Below, one piece after another: positions 59,691 to 64,000 of a stretch of DNA of 64,000 bases. The notes beneath the pieces are model-generated. The model did not search any database. It saw only the letters and a list, made by a program, of their open reading frames with translations, and was not told where the DNA came from. The position numbers and the translations under genes are program-made. Source of the DNA: Eucommia ulmoides (Eukaryota; Streptophyta; Magnoliopsida; Garryales; Eucommiaceae); NCBI GenBank assembly GCA_016647705.1, contig CM028328.1, forward strand, positions 4,985,311 to 5,049,310, read 5' to 3'. Every line of letters starts with the position of its first letter. The stretch's first letter is position 1.

Positions 59691-60736
59691 TTGTTTCTTT
59701 ACACTCAGAACATAAAGCCCACCCTCCTCAAACTAGAGACCGATCTAATGGGACCGGATAAAGAAGAAGAAGAAGTCAATAATCCCAGTGATTTGGTCGA
59801 AAAATCAAAAGCCCGGCTCATAGAATACTCGTATTTCAGGCCCCAAAATCTGAGAAAGTTGTTGATGGAATGCGGGAGGGCTCCATCAGTAGAGAATTGG
59901 GCTATTTCGAGAGTTTGATTGAAAAAAGCCCGTGGTGTGGTTTTGATTGAAAAAAGCCCGTGGTGCGGTCTCTATTAGCAGGGAGCCGATCCAACGGCAG
60001 GGAGCTTACATGATCGAAAGTCTTGTGGCGAGAAAACAGGCTTCGGGCTCGACCCTTATTCGGGCTTGAGGTGTTATAATGAGCCCGAAGTCAATGACTT
60101 GCTTTCTTACATGCACACGCTTTACTAGTTTTGCCCCTACTTGAAATTCGGTTACATGGCAGCCAACAGCACGATCGCCGAAGCTTGTCGAAACGAAGAT
60201 CGAATGCACATCGTCGATTTCCAGATCGCGCAGGGGACGCAACGGGTGTCTGTTGCAAGCCCTCGGATCGAGGCCAGGCCAAATACCTGGAGCTCGTCGG
60301 GGCCCAGTTGGCGGCAATCTCGAAAAAATTTGGCGTCCTTTTCGAGTTTCGACCTGTTCCGGTTTTTGGGCCGGAAGTGACGAAAAACATGCTGGATGTC
60401 AGGCCCGGGGAGGCCGTCGCCGTGAATTTCACCCCTCCAACTCCACCACACCCCCGACGAGAGCGTCGACGTGAACTACCCCCGGGACGGGCTTTTGCGG
60501 TTGGCAAAATCGTTTTCGCCGAAAATCACGACGTTGATCGAGCAAGAATCGAACACCAGCACGGCCAGTTTCTTCCTAGGTTCAAGGAAACCTTGGACTA
60601 TTACAACGCCATGTTCGAGTCGATCGACGTGACGCTTCCAAGAGAGAGAAAGGAGATGATCGACGTCGAACAGCACTGTTGGGCTAGGGATTTAGTGAAC
60701 GTGATAGTATGTAGGGTTCTTAGTGTAATAATGTAG
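59691..60736 (+). pseudogene. GRAS transcription factor pseudogene, PAT1/SCL13 type
   Basis: In order: LETDLMGPD and NLRKLLMECGRA (start of the GRAS domain), EPIQRQGAYMIESLVAR, LLSYMHTLY then a stop, KFGYMAANSTIAEACRNEDR, MHIVDFQIAQGTQ (the VHIID motif), LELVGAQLAAISKKFGV, VTKNMLDVRPGEAVAVNF, LQLHHTPDESVDVN, ETLDYYNAMFESIDVTLPRE, VEQHCWARDLVNVIVC. This is the block order of PAT1-subfamily GRAS regulators (phytochrome and stress signalling). Breaks: a 29-bp tandem duplication at 59914-59971, stops at 59916-59918 and near 60126, a gap of ~20 residues after 60270, frame changes near 60430 and 60580, and loss of the last ~110 residues (SAW part). Not functional. Confidence 0.9.
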
Positions 60737-62622
60737 GGTTCTTATTCTCTTTGATGATTCTGTTTATGTATGTATGTATATGTTTGGATTATGAGAAAGA
60801 ATGTGGATCCATTGAATATAGGGAAAATTACCTATTAATCCCAAAAAAAAAATATATATTTACCACCTACTCCCATCGATCTTTCTTTGCACCGATTAGT
60901 CCCGTCAATACCTTTTTTTTTTACATCAATTAGTCCCATCAACACCTTTCCTTACACCAATAGTCTCATTTTAAAAAATGATGAGGATTGAGTTTACCGA
61001 AATACCTCCCGTGAGTTTCACATCGAGAAGGAAGGTCGTCAAATTGGTGTACCACCGCTGTCAGCCGCCGTCGCCGCCATAAATTGGCGGTCGCCGGTCT
61101 CCGCCACCGCCGCCGGTTGCCGGTCGCCGCCGCCGGTGCCGGTCACCGATCGCCGCAGCTATAAATTACAGCTTTCACCCCAAATTTTATGACTTTTTAT
61201 CACTTTTATATGTTCCAAAAAAAAAAAAAAATTGATTTTAGGATAAAATCGTTACTAAACGTAATGTAAAATAAGAGAACAATTGATGTTATATTCAACA
61301 TTTACAAGTGTTAAATGTAACATCCACAAGTGTTCAATGTAATATCATATGTATTTTATTCTGCATACAAAAATAAAAGAATAATGGATGTTACATTCAA
61401 CATCCACATGAGAGTTATTTTGGTCAGGAAAAAATATCATAAAAAAAAAAAAAAAAAAAGAGGAGGGAGTTGATGTTACATTCAACATCCACATGAAGGG
61501 CATTCAATATTCACATGAAGAATATTTTGGAAAAAAAAAAAAAAAAACAGTTAATATTACATTCAACACTCACAGGTGTTAAATGTTACATTGAACATCC
61601 ACATAAGGGGTATTTTGGTCAGAAAAAAATAGCATTAAAAAAAAAAAAATTGATGTTACATTTAACACCGAATGTTACATTCAACATCCACATGAGGGGT
61701 ATTTTGATCAGAAAAAAATAACATAAAAAAAAATAATAATAATAATAATTTTGATGTTACATTCAACATTCATGTGAAGGATATTTTAATCAGAAATAGA
61801 TAAAATGACTTATTGGTGCAAAAAAAAAAAAGTGATAGAAGTAATTGATAATTTTTTTTGTATTTTGAGACTAAATAGTGCATGCCCCTATTTGTGCTTC
61901 AGAGTATAGGGTTAAATGGAATTGTCCTGTTTCTTCCCAGCAAAAAAATTCCACTTTCCACCCTAAAAGTTTATGTTTGGTTGCACTTTGCTCCTTGAGC
62001 CTTCGATTGGAGAATGTTGTACCCTAGTACTCGTGATTTTGTGTCTAATTAATTAGATTGGTCCAAACTCCAAAATACACACACACCAAAAAACAACTAA
62101 ACCAATTGATAGCTTAGATGGCGTTCGTTTAGTATATATGTTCGTAAAATTCTGTTTCTGTTCCTAGAAAACTTAGCTAAGAAACAAAGATATTTGGGAA
62201 CAATTCTATTATGTTTCCAGTAATTTGTTTTAACAATATCAAAGAACGAAAATTTGTTTGGGAACAAAAATAAAAATGGAGTTTTTGGTGCTGTTTGGTT
62301 CAGTTTTCGAAAAAAAATTTAGAGTAATTTTTTAAAATTGTGATAAGTAATTTAAGGGACCAAAACATAGGCTGATATATAGATATATACACACTCATAT
62401 CATTTTTGAAAGAGATAAGTGCGGAAGAAAACAGGAATCTGGAAACTTTTTAAAAGAGTTATTCTTTATTTTAGAAAAAAAAAAAAAATCATTTTTTTTT
62501 TGTTTGAGAAATCAATATTTGCTACTCTTGTAGTAAGCGTTTCATCATATTTTGAGTGATTTTGTTGTGAGCACTTAAACACTAGTGACCTCTTTGTTGT
62601 ACTCTAGAATACAAAACAATTA
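60737..62622. other. Intergenic with a second ATTCAACATCC array
   Basis: 61015-61160 is rich in CCGCCG and GGTCGCCG. 61270-61790 holds about eight loose units of 45-90 bp with GATGTTACATTCAACATCCA and GAGGGGTATTTTGGTCAG, spaced by A runs. No gene seen. Confidence 0.6.
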
Positions 62623-63076
62623 CATTGTGTTTGGTACACGAGATTCGAGATGTGATTAGAATGGTCATGGAAATGAATCATTATATTCTTATGTTTGGTA
62701 TATGAGATTAAATTTCATTTTCATTATCAGAGATTCATTGATCCCACAAAACATGGAATTAACCAATACTAATATAAACTTAGTATTAGTTAATTCCAAT
62801 TACATGAGATTAAATTTTAATCATTCATCGGCAAAAAAGGCGATGAAATACTAACCAAATATTTGAATTGAAATGAAATTTAATTAAATTAACTATTATA
62901 TCAATTGAAATATTAATTAAACTACTATTTTACCCTTTGATGTCATTCCAATACCACATATAATCTTTTTTGTAATCAAACATAGGAATGGTATTGACTA
63001 ATTTATTTCATTATTATACTAATTCTAATCATATTATCATTCTATTCCATTCCATTCTAATGTACCAAACGTAGCG
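62623..63076. mobile_element. PIF/Harbinger-like (Tourist-type) MITE
   Basis: Ends CATTGTGTTTGGTACA and inverted CGCTACGTTTGGTACA (12 of 16 match), flanked by TTA at 62620-62622 and 63077-63079. 454 bp, AT-rich, no ORF. The TTA target and GTTTGGTA ends fit Tourist-like MITEs. Confidence 0.6.
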
Positions 63077-63159
63077 TTAGAGTAATAATTTTTACTAAAG
63101 AAAGTGTTTTTTCTTCGAGAGCTTTTGGTTGTATTTGATTCAAGAACTCATTGATTCAT

Positions 63160-64000
63160 CAAAAGGGAGATCCAAGATCCTACCTAGGAGGCGGTGAATT
63201 GGGTAGGACAAATATTAAAATATTTTTACATTCAAATTAAAAATGTGTTAATGTGATAGTGATCAAGTGCTCAATGGAAAATTAATAAAAAAAAATATCA
63301 CAAACACTAACCGAAACAGAAAATTATAGAATAGATGTTTAAAGAATGACACCGATATTTATAGTAGTTCGGCAACCCTTTACATGCGTCTATTCTCCAA
63401 GCTCCTTCAGATATTTCAATCCATTAATCTTTAATCTTCTTACGAGTGAAAATCAAACCTTCTACAATCATTATTTGAGTAATCCGACTCAAGATTTTCA
63501 CTCTAGAGTGAATATATTTCATTCACAAATACTCTTTTTGAGTAAAACCCTTACTAAAAATTACAAAAAAAACTCACCGATTTCGCACAAAATGAAGTTT
63601 TAACACTTCTCAATATAATGAACTCAAGAACTCTAAGTGTATGAAGCAAAATACAACAATCACTCAACAAGATTATAAAAATAAGAATGATAAAAGTGAT
63701 GTTGCTGAAGAATTTTACTTCAAAGCTTTGAAGAACTTTGGTATATCTCTTTGGTGTTCATTTGTGTGAGATCTATTTTCTCTAAACAAATTGGCCTTGA
63801 TTTATATAGCCAAAAATGATTTAAGATCAACGAAGAGGAGAGCCAAAGTTTTTCAAACCATTGATCCTTGTCGCTTGAAGCAATGGTAGCACTTAACGCT
63901 CCATAGCAAAAGAAAGCTTCACAATTTTTTTTAAAAAACAACTATTGTCTTTGTAAGAAACAGTCACATTTGGCAATCAAATATATATTAGACCTACTCA
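63160..64000 (-). mobile_element. Copia LTR-like sequence, minus strand, cut by the window edge
   Basis: Read on the minus strand, a TATA-like GGCTATATAAATCAAGG lies near 63810, and the tail reads CCTACCCAATTCACCGCCTC near 63190. This resembles the CTACCTTATTCACCCCTCTC tail of the LTR of element F. No primer site follows on the left, so it is a solo or truncated LTR. Ends not determined. Confidence 0.4.

Noticed and set aside
60091..60507. Antisense frames of 99-138 residues over the GRAS remnant
   Set aside because: GC-rich coding DNA gives open antisense frames; the sense strand holds the recognised GRAS blocks.
62130..62330. Possible second MITE (GGCGTTCGTTTAGTA ... TGCTGTTTGGTTCAG)
   Set aside because: GTTTGGTT-like ends are suggestive, but I could not find matching inverted ends with a target duplication.

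Overview
This is a window of plant nuclear DNA, most likely from a eudicot: AT-rich, intron-bearing, and dominated by nested LTR retrotransposons. No rRNA, tRNA or CRISPR was seen. The one gene that reads as intact is a terpene synthase on the + strand at 11001-16515. Its seven exons all have GT/AG borders and consistent phases and give a 562-residue TPS-a type (cytosolic sesquiterpene synthase-like) protein with RRx8W-like, RxR, DDIFD and NSE/DTE-type motifs. Its 1.57-kb fourth intron carries a hAT-type MITE with 8-bp target duplications, inserted in a small three-copy tandem repeat.

Region 1-4222 looks like the 3' part of a Tat-like Ty3/gypsy element. A + strand LTR ends at 4222, and upstream of it, antisense, lies a degenerate multi-exon gene with a 'putative gypsy-type transposon' domain followed by a coiled coil. 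Region 4223-10980 is non-coding: a segment also found just upstream of the terpene synthase, a solo LTR (6896-7306), a 141-bp satellite-like array (7820-8660) and AT-rich intergenic DNA.

Region 17681-42001 is one nest of four LTR elements, each bounded by 5-bp target duplications. Element C (Tat-like LTRs 17681-31361 and 41422-42001) was invaded in its 5' LTR by element E (copia-like, non-coding, 18333-31095). E was invaded in its own 5' LTR by element D (tRNA-Asp primed, no gag-pol, 18616-24274). C was also invaded, inside its 56-bp tandem array, by element F (Sirevirus-like copia, 32917-40954), the only element here with recognisable RT/RNase H remnants. The internal part of C holds an antisense fragment of a DUF604 (fringe-related glycosyltransferase) gene, apparently captured host sequence.

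Region 43392-59657 holds two sibling non-autonomous gypsy-type elements in opposite orientation: A (+, 43397-48280) and B (-, 48527-59652). They share gag remnants, two families of tandem repeats and a short antisense acidic ORF. B was hit by a 5.2-kb hAT-like element (G, 49291-54520), which contains a 554-bp hAT MITE of the same terminal family (H, 52418-52971). To the right of B lies a broken PAT1/SCL13-type GRAS gene (59691-60736), then a second array with the same core motif as the 7.8-kb satellite, a PIF/Harbinger-like MITE (62623-63076) and, at the edge, a minus-strand copia LTR-like sequence.

Most genes here are therefore mobile-element cargo or relics. The host loci are the intact terpene synthase, the GRAS pseudogene and the captured DUF604 fragment. 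All boundaries were read by eye from direct and inverted repeats; family names rest on recognised motifs, not on searches.
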